Source of the DNA: Cedecea neteri
GTDB taxonomy: Bacteria; Pseudomonadota; Gammaproteobacteria; Enterobacterales; Enterobacteriaceae
Assembly (NCBI RefSeq): GCF_000758325.1
Contig: NZ_CP009459.1
Coordinates: forward strand, 3,844,001 to 3,908,000
Direction of reading: 5' to 3'
DNA length: 64,000 bases
Below the pieces are notes generated by a model that worked only from the letters and a program-made list of their open reading frames with translations, searched no databases and was not told the origin of the DNA. Below, in pieces: positions 45,644 through 54,962 of this stretch. Both the position numbers and the translations under genes were made by a program. Positions within the stretch are counted from its first letter, which is position 1, and each line of letters begins with the position of its first letter.

Positions 45644-46480
45644 TTAACGCAGCAGGGACAGCATTGCCTGTGGAACCTGGTTTGCCTGAGACAGTACAGA
45701 AGTACCAGCCTGCTGCAGGATCTGCGCACGGCTCATGTTGGAAACTTCGGTCGCGTAGTCAGCGTCCTGGATACGGGACTGAGCAGCAGACAGGTTGGTG
45801 ATGGAGTTGTTCAGGTTGTTGATGGTAGATTCGAAACGGTTCTGAATCGCACCCATGTTAGAACGTGCAGTATCGATTTTCGCGATAGCAGCATCAGCAG
45901 CAGAAACAACTGCCTGTGCAGTAGAGTGGTCAACGATTGCAGTGCTCAGGCCAGCGCTCAGGCTACCGGAAGATGCGTTGATCAGGGAGTCGCTGCCGAT
46001 AACGATGGTATCGTTAGCGGTGGTGTTAGCGCCAACCTGAATGTTCAGACCGGTGCTTACGGAACCATCCAGCAGGTTTTTGCCGTTGAAAGAAGCGCCG
46101 CCTGCGATGCGGTCGATTTCAGACAGACGCTGGGTGATTTCAGTCTGGATGGATTTCAGGTCAGTGGTGCCGTTGGTATCGGTAGCAGCCTGCAGGGACA
46201 GTTCACGGATACGCTGTAAGTTGGTGTTGATCTCGTTCAGGTTACCTTCAGCGGTCTGAACCAGAGAGATACCGTCGTTAGCGTTACGAGCCGCCTGAGT
46301 CATACCCTTAACCTGGGAAGTCATACGGTTGGCAATCGCCTGACCAGCAGCATCGTCTTTCGCGCTGTTGATACGCATACCGGAAGACAGACGCTCGATA
46401 GCGGTACCCAGGGAAGACTGAGATTTGCTCAGGTTGTTCTGAGTAGTCAGGGACAGCAGGTTAGTATTGATTACGGACAT
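45644..46480 (-). CDS. fliC: Flagellin
   Basis: Filament subunit of 278 residues, much shorter than E. coli K-12 FliC (498). The conserved D0/D1 parts are intact: N-terminus [40 protein letters not shown], and C-terminus [20 protein letters not shown]-type sequence ending [10 protein letters not shown]. Only about 50-60 residues (roughly 140-195, rich in Ser, Thr, Asn, Ala) remain for the surface-exposed D2/D3 region, so the filament should be thin and smooth. The Ser/Thr-rich centre offers O-glycosylation sites for the neighbouring island. Driven by a sigma-28 promoter. Confidence 0.98.
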   Translation of the reverse strand: MSVINTNLLSLTTQNNLSKSQSSLGTAIERLSSGMRINSAKDDAAGQAIANRMTSQVKGMTQAARNANDGISLVQTAEGNLNEINTNLQRIRELSLQAATDTNGTTDLKSIQTEITQRLSEIDRIAGGASFNGKNLLDGSVSTGLNIQVGANTTANDTIVIGSDSLINASSGSLSAGLSTAIVDHSTAQAVVSAADAAIAKIDTARSNMGAIQNRFESTINNLNNSITNLSAAQSRIQDADYATEVSNMSRAQILQQAGTSVLSQANQVPQAMLSLLR

Positions 46481-46552
46481 AGTATTAATTCCTTAAAAAT
46501 TGGGTTTAGGTTCGGTGCCTAACACTCACGGCGTCTCTCACCGTCAACAAGG

Positions 46553-46579
46553 TTATCGACGCCCTCTGTGCCAACTTTA
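46553..46579 (-). promoter_or_regulatory. Sigma-28 promoter of fliC
   Basis: Minus strand TAAAGTTG - 11 bases - GTCGATAA: two mismatches to TAAAGTTT-N11-GCCGATAA and exact spacing. About 70 bases before the fliC ATG. Confidence 0.93.
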
Positions 46580-46816
46580 GAATTAATGATAAAAAAAAAT
46601 CAAATAACTGAATTATAAAGAAATTAAATTTACAACCAGCGCTAAACTTAACCTTTCCTACACTTTCAAACGCGGCTTATCGCATTTGAGCAAATATATC
46701 TTTGCCTCCCTTTACGCCATCGGCCACGCTATTAATGTCACCGTCTTTTCCGACAATCGTCATATAAGGCCGATCCACTGCCTGCTATTCGGCTGATTAT
46801 TTTTTTTCCCCGGCTG

Positions 46817-46843
46817 TAAACTTTTCATTGAGTCAGCCGATAA
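46817..46843 (+). promoter_or_regulatory. Sigma-28 promoter of fliD
   Basis: TAAACTTT - 11 bases - GCCGATAA: a single mismatch to the consensus. About 37 bases before the fliD ATG. Confidence 0.95.
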
Positions 46844-46880
46844 GTGAATGAAACTACCAGCGACTTAAAGGAAGACATCA

Positions 46881-48302
46881 ATGGCATCGATTTCAAGCCT
46901 CGGGGCAGGTACCAGCCTGAACCTCCAGGATACTTACGATAAGCTTTACACGGCTGAACAAACAAAATTAACCATCTTTGATACACAAACAAAGACTTAT
47001 CAAGCCCAGTTTAGCGCCTTTGGTCAGTTGAAAACCGCGATTTCCGGACTGGAAACGGCTACCGCTGCGTTAACAGCGAAGGGTTCTCTGGTGTCTACCT
47101 CCGTCACCAGTACCAATACCGCTTTTAGCGCGACCACGACCAGTGACGCTATCCTTGCTGACTATACAATTAACGTACAGCAGATGGCGAAGGCTCAGGT
47201 GCTCTCAACCGGCAGCATCAGCAGCAACACAGCGCAGCAGGGTGCGACCACTGGTGGTACACGTACGATAACGATTACTCAGCCTGGCACCACTAAGCCA
47301 CTGAGCGTGACGCTTGCCGACGGCGATACCTCATTAAACGGTATTGCAAAAGCGATTAACGCCGCGGGCGGAAACGTCTCGGCATCCGTTGTTAAAGCTA
47401 ACGACGGCGACTATCGCCTGATGATTGCCTCAAAGAGCACCGGCACGCAGTCAGATATGACCATCACCGTCACCGGTGATGACCAGCTCCAGGGCGTGAT
47501 TGGGTACAACTCAACGAGCAAGACCGGTGCTTTAACAGAGCAAACTGCTTCGCAAAATGCTCAGGTGAAAGTGAACGGCGTCATGATTGAGCGCCAGAGC
47601 AACACCATCTCTGATGCCATGCCGGGCGTAACGTTGAACCTGAAGGCGAAGAGCACGGCGGATGAAACGCTGAGCGTGTCGCGCACCAGCGATGCCAGCA
47701 AGAAAGTGATTAATGACTGGGTAAAAGCCTACAACACCCTTCAGTCAACGATTGCTACCGTCACCAAATATGTAAAAGTTGACCCAGGCGCCGCCCAGGA
47801 TCCAAACAACGGCGCACTCGTCGGTGACAGTACCGTACGCGGTATCCAGGCTGATATCCGTAGCATGCTGACCCAGGTACAGGGCGGCGATTACAGCATT
47901 ATGGCGCAGTTGGGCATTACCCAGGATCCCGTACTGGCCCCGGATGGCTCCAGCCAGCTAAAAGTCAATGATACCCAATTAACCAAAGCGTTAAGCGACA
48001 ACCCGCAGGGCGTTATTAACTACTTTGTAGGCGACGGTAAAACGACAGGGTTTGCGACGCAGCTGGATACCAAACTGAACAATATGTTGAGTACCAGCTC
48101 AATCAATGCTGGGGTCATTAAGAACGCGCAGGACGGCATCACTTCCACGCTGAAAACCGTGGCCGATCGCAAACAAGCGATGAGTGACAGTATCGACGAA
48201 ACCATGGCGCGTTATAAGGCACAGTTTACTTCTCTGGCAAGCCTTGTTAGCTCGATGACCAACATGGGGAACTATCTGTCGCAGCAGTTCAACAAAAGCT
48301 AA
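46881..48302 (+). CDS. fliD: Flagellar filament cap protein FliD
   Basis: Filament cap (HAP2) of 473 residues (E. coli 468); a pentamer at the tip that inserts flagellin. Conserved N-terminus ASISSLGAGTSLNLQDTYDK, Thr/Ser-rich central domains, and C-terminal coiled-coil MARYKAQFTSLASLVSSM ending NYLSQQFNKS. AAGGAAG precedes the ATG. First gene of fliDST, with 9 bases to fliS. Confidence 0.97.
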   Translation: MASISSLGAGTSLNLQDTYDKLYTAEQTKLTIFDTQTKTYQAQFSAFGQLKTAISGLETATAALTAKGSLVSTSVTSTNTAFSATTTSDAILADYTINVQQMAKAQVLSTGSISSNTAQQGATTGGTRTITITQPGTTKPLSVTLADGDTSLNGIAKAINAAGGNVSASVVKANDGDYRLMIASKSTGTQSDMTITVTGDDQLQGVIGYNSTSKTGALTEQTASQNAQVKVNGVMIERQSNTISDAMPGVTLNLKAKSTADETLSVSRTSDASKKVINDWVKAYNTLQSTIATVTKYVKVDPGAAQDPNNGALVGDSTVRGIQADIRSMLTQVQGGDYSIMAQLGITQDPVLAPDGSSQLKVNDTQLTKALSDNPQGVINYFVGDGKTTGFATQLDTKLNNMLSTSSINAGVIKNAQDGITSTLKTVADRKQAMSDSIDETMARYKAQFTSLASLVSSMTNMGNYLSQQFNKS

Positions 48303-48311
48303 GGATTTTGT

Positions 48312-48722
48312 ATGTACAAGAGTTCTGGTGTACAAGCCTATCAACAGGTCGGTCTGGAAAGCGCCGTTATGAGTGCCAGTCCACACCAGCTCGTGGTGAT
48401 GTTGTTCGATGGGGCACTCAGTGCCCTGGTTCGTGCACGCTTGTTTCTTGAACAGGAACAAATGCCGCAAAAAGGCGAGGCGCTCTCAAAAGCCATTAAC
48501 ATTATTGATAATGGACTGAAAGCCGGCCTGAATATGGATGTCGGAGGAGATTTGCCCGTTAACCTCGCGAATCTTTATGACTACATGGTCAGGCGTCTCC
48601 TGCACGCTAATTTGCGTAATGACGTAGAGGCCATCGCCGAAGTCGAAAGATTACTTGCAAACATCGCGGATGCATGGAAGCAAATCGGCCCTACTTCCCC
48701 TACATTTCAGGATGCTATCTGA
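48312..48722 (+). CDS. fliS: Flagellin export chaperone FliS
   Basis: Cytoplasmic flagellin chaperone of 136 residues, same as E. coli. Helical bundle starting MYKSSGVQAYQQVGLESAVM, with the conserved PHQLVVMLFDGAL segment. Prevents premature flagellin polymerisation. Its stop overlaps the fliT start (TGATG). Confidence 0.97.
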   Translation: MYKSSGVQAYQQVGLESAVMSASPHQLVVMLFDGALSALVRARLFLEQEQMPQKGEALSKAINIIDNGLKAGLNMDVGGDLPVNLANLYDYMVRRLLHANLRNDVEAIAEVERLLANIADAWKQIGPTSPTFQDAI

Positions 48723-49084
48723 TGAATGATTTCATCTCATCCCTCAATGGATGGCGTGCCCTGCACGCCCTCAGTCAAACCATGCTTGACCTTGCCCATA
48801 GCGGAAAATGGGATGAGTTGATTGATCATGAGGTTAAATACGTTCAGCTGGTAGAGGCGATTGCCAGTAATCCTATTGCTCAAGCCGGTCAGCGTAGCCA
48901 GGAAGAAGCGAAGGCGCTGCTTGATATCATTCTCGCCAATGAAAATGAGATCAAAGGGCTGCTAAACAGTCGCCTGAGCGAGCTTCGCGACCTGATTGAC
49001 CAAAGCGGTCGCCAAAAATCACTGAACAATACTTATGGTTTTCTCTCCGGCAATGTCTTAACGCCAAGCGATTTGAACCAGTAA
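48722..49084 (+). CDS. fliT: FliD chaperone / FlhDC inhibitor FliT
   Basis: Chaperone of 120 residues (E. coli 121) for FliD that also binds FlhC and lowers class II transcription once the hook is complete. Helical: WRALHALSQTMLDLAHSGKW, LINSRLSELRDLI-type C-half. The ATG at 48722 overlaps the fliS stop by one base; the longer upstream frame is fliS sequence. Confidence 0.95.
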   Translation: MNDFISSLNGWRALHALSQTMLDLAHSGKWDELIDHEVKYVQLVEAIASNPIAQAGQRSQEEAKALLDIILANENEIKGLLNSRLSELRDLIDQSGRQKSLNNTYGFLSGNVLTPSDLNQ

Positions 49085-49113
49085 ACCTGTCGTATTTCAC
49101 ATCTTATTCCATA

Positions 49114-49143
49114 CTCCAGAGGTCAGCTAAATGACTTCTGGAG
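49114..49143 (+). promoter_or_regulatory. Hairpin covering the amyA ribosome-binding site
   Basis: CTCCAGAGGTCA / TGACTTCTGGAG 12-bp stem (one G-U) with a 6-base loop. Its 3' arm ends on the GGAG, 10 bases before the amyA ATG. It could limit amyA translation from transcripts read through from fliDST, or act as a weak fliT terminator. Confidence 0.5.
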
Positions 49144-49153
49144 CGCGGACAAG

Positions 49154-50641
49154 ATGACGAACCCCACCCTGTTACAGTTTTTCCACTGGTACACCCCAGG
49201 CAACGGCACGCTCTGGTCAGAAGTTGCCGACCGTGCGGCCAGCCTCAGCGACATCGGCATCAACATGGTTTGGCTTCCCCCGGCGTATAAAGGCAGCGCG
49301 GGCGGTTATTCGGTCGGCTACGACAGCTACGATCTCTTCGACCTCGGGGAATTTGATCAGAAAGGCAGCATCGCCACCAAGTATGGGGATAAAACACAGC
49401 TGCTGGCGGCCATACAATCCTTAAGGGATAACGGCGTTTCAGTGCTGCTGGACGTGGTCGTGAACCATAAAATGGGCGCCGACGAAAAAGAACACATCCG
49501 CGTCAACAGGGTAAATGCCGATAACCGCAACGAGATCTCGCCTGAGGTTATCGACTGCGAGGCCTGGACCCGCTACACCTTCCCTGCCCGCGCCGGGCAA
49601 TACTCACAGTTCATCTGGGACTACAAATGCTTCAGCGGCGTGGATCATATAGAAAACCCCGATGAAGACGGCATCTTCAAAATCGTCAATGACTACACCG
49701 GCGAGGGCTGGAACGACCAGGTGGACGACGAGCTGGGGAACTTCGATTATCTGATGGGTGCCAATATAGACTTCCGCAACCATGCGGTGACAGAAGAACT
49801 TAAATACTGGGCGCGCTGGGTCATGGCGGAAACGCAGTGTAACGGTTTCCGGCTCGATGCCGTCAAACACATTCCCGCCTGGTTTTATAAAGAGTGGATT
49901 GAGCACGTCCAGGACGTGACGGAAACGCCGCTGTTTATCGTAGCGGAATACTGGTCCCATGAAGTGGATAAACTGCTGGAATACATCGCCCTGGTAGAGG
50001 GCAAAACGATGCTGTTTGATGCCCCTCTGCAAATGAAATTCCATGAGGCATCCCGGCTTGGGCGTGACTACGACATGAGTCAGATTTTCACCGGCACGCT
50101 GGTTGAGGCCGACCCGTTCCACGCCGTCACGCTGGTGGCTAACCACGACACCCAGCCGCTGCAGGCGCTCGAAGCCCCCGTAGAAGCCTGGTTTAAACCG
50201 CTGGCCTATGCGCTAATTCTGCTGCGCGAAAACGGCGTACCGTCGGTGTTCTACCCGGACCTTTTCGGCGCAAGCTACGACGATGAAGGCGGCGACGGGC
50301 AGAACTACCACATTGATATGCCGGTCATCGAACAACTGGATGACCTGATCCACGCCCGGGAACGCTTTGCCCACGGCGTGCAGACTTTGTGGTTCGATCA
50401 TCCTAACTGCATTGGCTTTAGCAGAAGCGGCACGGCGGAAGCCCCAGGCTGCGTGGTTATCATGTCCAACGGCGATAACGGCGAAAAGCACGTCACCTTA
50501 GGGGAAAATTTCGCTGAGAAAAACTGGCGTGATTATCTCGGCAATCGCGAGGAAACGATTCACACCGACGCGGCAGGGAGCGCAACCTTTACCTGTCAAG
50601 GCGGCAGCGTTAGCGTTTGGGTGCTGGAGGATGTGCTGTGA
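49154..50641 (+). CDS. amyA: Cytoplasmic alpha-amylase
   Basis: GH13 alpha-amylase, 495 residues exactly as E. coli AmyA, without signal peptide, acting on internal maltodextrins or glycogen. Catalytic barrel motifs: DVVVNHK (region I), GFRLDAVKH (nucleophile Asp), FIVAEYW (acid/base Glu), VANHDTQP (transition-state Asp). A beta-sandwich C-domain ends the protein. Same position after fliT as in E. coli. Confidence 0.97.
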   Translation: MTNPTLLQFFHWYTPGNGTLWSEVADRAASLSDIGINMVWLPPAYKGSAGGYSVGYDSYDLFDLGEFDQKGSIATKYGDKTQLLAAIQSLRDNGVSVLLDVVVNHKMGADEKEHIRVNRVNADNRNEISPEVIDCEAWTRYTFPARAGQYSQFIWDYKCFSGVDHIENPDEDGIFKIVNDYTGEGWNDQVDDELGNFDYLMGANIDFRNHAVTEELKYWARWVMAETQCNGFRLDAVKHIPAWFYKEWIEHVQDVTETPLFIVAEYWSHEVDKLLEYIALVEGKTMLFDAPLQMKFHEASRLGRDYDMSQIFTGTLVEADPFHAVTLVANHDTQPLQALEAPVEAWFKPLAYALILLRENGVPSVFYPDLFGASYDDEGGDGQNYHIDMPVIEQLDDLIHARERFAHGVQTLWFDHPNCIGFSRSGTAEAPGCVVIMSNGDNGEKHVTLGENFAEKNWRDYLGNREETIHTDAAGSATFTCQGGSVSVWVLEDVL

Positions 50642-51043
50642 TTTAGTTTTATCCCGTAGGCTGCTTCTTAGTCCTGAATGCCCACGAATATGTAGATCTG
50701 GCTAAGGTTCCGTTCACTTCCAGTCCTGCTTCACATGTCACCACAGAACTTGTTAACGACTCGGGGAAGTCACCGTCACTTCCCCGAGACCCCGGACTCC
50801 CGGCCAAATAAATCGACCGCTGAAGCGGCAGACCTCCGTTTTATCTCCCAGTCCTGGGTCGGAGAGAAAACGGAGGCGATTTAAGCCGGAACCGTGCCTC
50901 GCTTTATGTTTAACGCTGACTTAAAACGCAGCGTCGCTTCTTACCCTAACCCTCTTCCTAAAAGGGAGAGGGAATAAACCGTGTTCACAGCACCTGTTTT
51001 CCCCCTCGCCCCTTTGGGGAGAGGGCCGGGGTGAGGGGATTTC
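50642..51043. other. Repeat-rich intergenic region amyA-yedD
   Basis: 402 bp with no gene but several palindromes: CTCGGGGAAGT/ACTTCCCCGAG (50760-50788), a long CCTCCGTTTT/AAAACGGAGG stem (50833-50876), and a pair of C-rich and G-rich blocks described as a repeat. Probably terminators of amyA and dispersed repeat elements. Confidence 0.6.
50943..51041. repeat. CCCTCTCCC-type dispersed palindromic repeat
   Basis: Two related inverted units: CCCTAACCCTCTTCC with GGGAGAGGG (50943-50971), then CCCCCTCGCCCC-TTT-GGGGAGAGGG with GGGGTGAGGGG (51001-51041). Sequences of this kind recur in intergenic DNA of many enteric genomes. Copy number here cannot be measured from one window. Confidence 0.6.
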
Positions 51044-51460
51044 TTATTTCGACAGTTGGCTATCCAAAGGATTCTTAGCCAGAAAATCAGCGCATTCAGG
51101 CGTCAAACGGTCAACGCGCTTCAACGTCATCCCGGCGTACTCCAGCGTGTCACCGCTCAGCTCAATGTCGTAAATCTCACGTTTAACGGTGACGTTGCGC
51201 AGATCGCCAGACAAATGCGTCAGCTTACCCGGTACCCCAATTACCCGCTGCCACTGTCGGCAGTCCAGCGTATCGCCCTGCGGCGTGACCACCAGCGAAG
51301 CAATCGCCTCCGGGCTAACCAGCTCGCTCTGCGGCCCGCTGGACTGCCAGTAGCCCGCCATACCGGCCGGCGCTTCGGTACGCACGACCTGCTTATAATC
51401 TCTGACCTCGGTGCAGCCGCTCAGTGCCACCAGCGCCGCCAATACTAAAAGCTTCTTCAT
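51044..51460 (-). CDS. yedD: YedD lipoprotein
   Basis: Outer-membrane-type lipoprotein of 138 residues with lipobox ALSGC (Cys16) and two further cysteines (DCRQWQRV, ECADFLA). Recognisable E. coli YedD by position between amyA and yedE and by sequence (YWQSSGPQSELVSPEAIASL). Function unknown. Confidence 0.88.
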   Translation of the reverse strand: MKKLLVLAALVALSGCTEVRDYKQVVRTEAPAGMAGYWQSSGPQSELVSPEAIASLVVTPQGDTLDCRQWQRVIGVPGKLTHLSGDLRNVTVKREIYDIELSGDTLEYAGMTLKRVDRLTPECADFLAKNPLDSQLSK

Positions 51461-51655
51461 CGTCTATCCTGACTGCGGAGAAAAAATAATTCTGGCATTA
51501 AAGCCCGATGCCTGCCAGCAATTCCGCCTGGGGCATAAAAATTGATCCAGATTATTTTTTCATCTTTTCAGCCTGTTAAGCCTAAACGATGGGCGTATGA
51601 TTGCGCCTTCTTTTGCCCATAGCGGCACGTTCTTCTGAGTTCAGAGGCGAAAACA

Positions 51656-52870
51656 ATGACCTGGCACTCCTTTAAACACCAATACCTGGTAACCTTCTGG
51701 AAACCGATGCCCGCGGTGATCGCGGCCGGGATCCTCTCCACCTATTACTTTGGCATTACCGGCACCTTCTGGGCCGTGACCGGCGAATTCACCCGCTGGG
51801 GCGGCCAGCTCCTGCAGCTGATGGGCATACACGCCGAAGAATGGGGTTACTACAAGCTGATTCACCTTGACGGCAGCCCGCTGACCCGTATCGACGGCAT
51901 GATGATCATCGGCATGTTTGGCGGCTGTTTCGCCGCCGCGCTGTGGGCCAATAACGTCAAGCTTCGCCTGCCCCAGCACCGTATCCGCATCATTCAGGCC
52001 GTACTCGGCGGGATTATTGCTGGCTTCGGCGCGAGGCTGGCAATGGGCTGTAACCTCGCGGCGTTCTTTACCGGGATCCCACAGTTTTCTCTGCACGCCT
52101 GGTTCTTCGCCCTTGCCACCGCCATCGGCTGCTGGTTTGGCGCACGCTTCACGCTGCTGCCGATGTTCCGCATTCCGGTCAAACTGCAAAAAGTCTCCGC
52201 TGCCTCCCCACTCACCCAGCAGCCGGATCGCGCTAAGCGCCGTTTCCGCATGGGAATGCTGGTATTTATCGGCATGCTGGGCTGGGGCGGTTTGACCGCC
52301 ATAAACCAGCCTAAGCTTGGCCTCGCCATGCTGTTTGGCGTCGGCTTTGGCCTGCTGATCGAACGCGCACAGATCTGCTTCACCTCCGCCTTCCGCGACA
52401 TGTGGATCACCGGCCGCACCCACATGGCCAAAGCGATTATTCTGGGCATGGCGGTCAGCGCCATTGGCATCTTTAGCTATGTGCAACTGGGCGTAGAAGC
52501 CAAAATCATGTGGGCAGGGCCAAACGCCGTCATCGGCGGGCTGTTGTTCGGGTTTGGTATCGTGCTAGCCGGGGGCTGCGAAACGGGCTGGATGTACCGC
52601 GCAGTTGAAGGCCAGGTGCATTACTGGTGGGTGGGTCTTGGCAACGTGATTGGCTCTACGCTGCTGGCCTGGTTCTGGGATGACATCTCCCCCTCCCTGG
52701 CCACCAGCTGGGACAAAGTCAACCTGCTGAATACCTTTGGGCCGCTGGGTGGGCTGCTGGTGACCTACCTGATGCTGCTCGCCGCTTATCTGCTGATTGT
52801 CGGTTGGGAAAAACGCTTCTTTCGCCGTAAAAACCAGGCTATCGGCACCACAACAGGAGAAACAGCATGA
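51656..52870 (+). CDS. yedE: YedE family sulfur/selenium transporter
   Basis: Inner-membrane protein of 404 residues (E. coli 401), TsuA/YeeE-type. About ten TM helices and the conserved cysteine-containing motifs GARLAMGCNLAAFF, ERAQICFTSAFRD and LAGGCETGW, which in the related thiosulfate channel pass sulfur by thiol contact. YedE-YedF pairs are linked to selenium metabolism in some bacteria. Its end overlaps yedF by 4 bases. Confidence 0.93.
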   Translation: MTWHSFKHQYLVTFWKPMPAVIAAGILSTYYFGITGTFWAVTGEFTRWGGQLLQLMGIHAEEWGYYKLIHLDGSPLTRIDGMMIIGMFGGCFAAALWANNVKLRLPQHRIRIIQAVLGGIIAGFGARLAMGCNLAAFFTGIPQFSLHAWFFALATAIGCWFGARFTLLPMFRIPVKLQKVSAASPLTQQPDRAKRRFRMGMLVFIGMLGWGGLTAINQPKLGLAMLFGVGFGLLIERAQICFTSAFRDMWITGRTHMAKAIILGMAVSAIGIFSYVQLGVEAKIMWAGPNAVIGGLLFGFGIVLAGGCETGWMYRAVEGQVHYWWVGLGNVIGSTLLAWFWDDISPSLATSWDKVNLLNTFGPLGGLLVTYLMLLAAYLLIVGWEKRFFRRKNQAIGTTTGETA

Positions 52871-53103
52871 GTCAGAACATTGTCCCGGATTACCGGCTGG
52901 ACATGGTAGGTGAGCCCTGCCCTTACCCGGCTGTTGCCACGCTGGAGGCAATGCCGCAGCTGAAAAAAGGCGAGATCCTGGAAGTGGTCAGCGACTGCCC
53001 GCAGTCCATCAATAACATCCCGCTGGACGCCAAAAACCACGGCTACACGGTGCTGGATATTCAGCAGGACGGCCCCACCATTCGCTATCTTATCCAGCGC
53101 TAA
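52867..53103 (+). CDS. yedF: TusA-family sulfur carrier YedF
   Basis: Small TusA/SirA-like protein of 78 residues with the active-site motif CPYPAVATLEAM (CPxP). Soluble sulfur or selenium carrier, translationally coupled to the YedE transporter by an ATGA overlap and so likely receiving its cargo. Confidence 0.95.
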   Translation: MSQNIVPDYRLDMVGEPCPYPAVATLEAMPQLKKGEILEVVSDCPQSINNIPLDAKNHGYTVLDIQQDGPTIRYLIQR

Positions 53104-53107
53104 TCAT

Positions 53108-53132
53108 GAAAGGGGCAAAACAGCCCCTTTTA
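53108..53132. terminator. Shared terminator of yedF and the RpiR gene
   Basis: AAAGGGGC-AAAACA-GCCCCTTT with flanking A and T residues, in the convergent 30-bp gap. Confidence 0.8.
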
Positions 53133-53987
53133 TCAACGAACCGGTTTTACCCACGCCCCGGAATCCAGCAGGAAACGTTCTGCGCTGGCAATTTTCTGTA
53201 CCGCCCTGTCCCCGTGTTTAGCCACCAGCATCGCCAGCAAGCACTCGGCAATGCCCATGGCCGACACGACGGAAGGAAAGAACGACGGGCTGTGCGCGGA
53301 GAAATAAAGCGTGCTGGCGGCGTGTTCCGCAAGTGGGGAGAGCGGGGAGTCCGTCAGCGCAACAATTTTGCTCCCGGCCTGCCTGGCCGCGCCCAGCACA
53401 TCAAGCGACTCACGCGAATACGGCGCAAAACCAATCATCAACACCACATCTTTTGGCGTCAGCTCACGGGTAAAAATTTCGTAATTGCTCGCCTGGCCGT
53501 CGATGAGCGACACGTTCTTATTAAACAGGCGATAGATATAAAACAGCGTATAGGCCACCGAATAGCTGGCCCGAAAACCGCACACATACACATGTTCGGC
53601 CGCATCCAGGACATCAACCGCCTGTTCCATTGCCTGCGGATTTTCAGCCTCGGTATGGGAAAGATTTCCCGCATGGGCCTCAAACACTTCCTGATAGAGC
53701 GACGCCGTGCTGCCCTTATCGACCAGCTTTTCGGCCCTTGCCTGATGGGTTTCATTATTCAGGCCAAACTCCTGGATAACGGCGGCTTTGAACTCTCCCC
53801 AGCCGCCATAGCCCAGACGCTGAGCCAGACGCAGCAGCGTGGCGGGCTTGACGCCAATGCGCGCGGCAAACGCCCTCATCGAAAGCGCAATTAAGTCTTT
53901 CATATTATGCAGGCTCAACTCTGCGGCCCGCTGCAGCTCGGGAGTTAATGTCTCGTAATGTTCTTCTAGCTTTTGTTGCGGGGTCAT
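53133..53987 (-). CDS. MurR/RpiR-family transcriptional regulator
   Basis: Regulator of 284 residues. N-terminal RpiR HTH at about 1-77 (LSMRAFAARIGVKPATLLRLAQRLGYGGWGEF) and a SIS phosphosugar-binding domain at about 125-260 (VYVCGFRASYSVAYTLFYIY, VVLMIGFAPYSRESLDVL, IVALTDSPLSPLA). No sugar-metabolism gene adjoins it, so its effector and targets are unclear. Upstream are inverted repeats (54011-54036 and CAGCGTTAAAACGCTG at 54107-54122) that could be its operators. Located just outside the prophage remnant. Confidence 0.87.
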   Translation of the reverse strand: MTPQQKLEEHYETLTPELQRAAELSLHNMKDLIALSMRAFAARIGVKPATLLRLAQRLGYGGWGEFKAAVIQEFGLNNETHQARAEKLVDKGSTASLYQEVFEAHAGNLSHTEAENPQAMEQAVDVLDAAEHVYVCGFRASYSVAYTLFYIYRLFNKNVSLIDGQASNYEIFTRELTPKDVVLMIGFAPYSRESLDVLGAARQAGSKIVALTDSPLSPLAEHAASTLYFSAHSPSFFPSVVSAMGIAECLLAMLVAKHGDRAVQKIASAERFLLDSGAWVKPVR

Positions 53988-54303
53988 AGGCTGACAGGAC
54001 GCTCCCGTTTAGACCGGAAATCCCTTCCGGGGTCTTGAAGGTATCGACCTGATAGTGCAGTGAAATTACTTTAGGCGTCAAATAAATAAGGGTATCAGCC
54101 AGAGATCAGCGTTAAAACGCTGTTTTACTTAACATACTAATGCCGTGAAAACTAAGAGGTGCGTAGATTAACGTGCAGGTAAGACGCGAGTTGAATGAAT
54201 AAAAGAGTCAAAGATTAAAGGCGGGACAAAAACACAACGCACGGCCAAATGCCAGACTGGAGCAAACAAAGCTTGCTCCAGTCTGAAATCAGTCGACCCA
54301 TGC
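53988..54303. other. Non-coding stretch between RpiR gene and prophage remnant
   Basis: 316 bp with no gene. It contains two inverted repeats, AGACCGGAA/TTCCGGGGTCT (54011-54036) and CAGCGTT-AA-AACGCTG (54107-54122), probably control sites for the RpiR-type gene. Confidence 0.55.
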
Positions 54304-54324
54304 ACTACACCTGCATGTTCATCA
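54304..54324. repeat. attR-like direct repeat, distal copy of fliE end
   Basis: 21 bases identical to 56597-56617; begins ACTACACCTG and ends TTCATCA. On the minus strand it encodes the last residues and stop of FliE (MNMQV-stop), displaced 2.3 kb from the gene. Confidence 0.88.
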
Positions 54325-54387
54325 TATGAGGAGTCTAATTGTAAGATAGAGAAAGAACGGGAAACATCACGATTCAAGACAGAGATT

Positions 54388-54443
54388 TAGCGCGAGACTG
54401 TTTGGGCTGTTGGTAAGTTCACACAATCTCGCGCTAGTTTTTT
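54388..54443 (+). terminator. Hairpin with T-run at the prophage remnant edge
   Basis: TAGCGCGAGA / TCTCGCGCTA stem around a 29-base loop, followed by GTTTTTT. It could end transcripts leaving the remnant. Confidence 0.6.
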
Positions 54444-54540
54444 GTCCCATCAGTGCCCCATGGATTTTCAAGGTCGCTGCGGCCACTCAGGATTTTCTGC
54501 ACTGATATCAACTCGGCCAGGCAGTATCCGGTATCGGCAA

Positions 54541-54891
54541 TCAACTACCTTTACGTTGCTCCATAACGTAATCCGCAATCTGCTTTGATAAGTTTTCAGA
54601 AAGTCCAGATGTAGTATTATCCCTAATTTTATCAATGGCTTGCTTTTGTCCTTCATCAAGCCTGTCCCACTGAGATTCATCGGGGCCGATAGAGTTTCGG
54701 TAATCTTTTAGCTCATTAGCACAATGATTAAACGCCCTGGAAGATATATCCTTTGGCGCTGATTGTGTGCCGATCTGGGAGTCAGCATAGCTGAAAAGAC
54801 AGCCTGTCAATTTTTCCGCTGATGCTTCCATGTTGCCAGCCTTCACAGTACTGGAGGCCAACAACATAGCTAACAATAAAACCTTCTTCAC
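54541..54891 (-). CDS. Hypothetical periplasmic protein in prophage remnant
   Basis: Small protein of 116 residues with a clear signal peptide (MKKVLLLAMLLASSTVKA). The mature part is polar and helical with two cysteines (LTGCLFSYAD, FNHCANELKD), likely a disulfide. Start GTG follows GGGGATAGGGAT. I do not recognise a family. Low GC relative to the flagellar genes. Its position in a decayed prophage with an intact frame suggests a lysogeny-expressed cargo gene or a small lysis-related protein. Confidence 0.6.
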   Translation of the reverse strand: MKKVLLLAMLLASSTVKAGNMEASAEKLTGCLFSYADSQIGTQSAPKDISSRAFNHCANELKDYRNSIGPDESQWDRLDEGQKQAIDKIRDNTTSGLSENLSKQIADYVMEQRKGS

Positions 54892-54962
54892 ATCCCTATC
54901 CCCACAATTAAAAGTAAGGAAATGTTAGCAGAAGAGGTGCGCAAGGCAATGCAAAATAGCCA

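Larger units (their letters stand above)
46481..46880. other. fliC / fliD divergent promoter region
   Basis: 400 bp with one sigma-28 promoter facing each way (annotated separately), separated by AT-rich DNA. FlhDC-dependent class II control of fliD is known in enterics; its box could not be delimited by eye. Confidence 0.8.

Noticed and set aside
50642-51043. CRISPR array in the amyA-yedD repeats
   Set aside because: The repeats are single palindromes of different sequence without regular spacers, and no cas genes are nearby.
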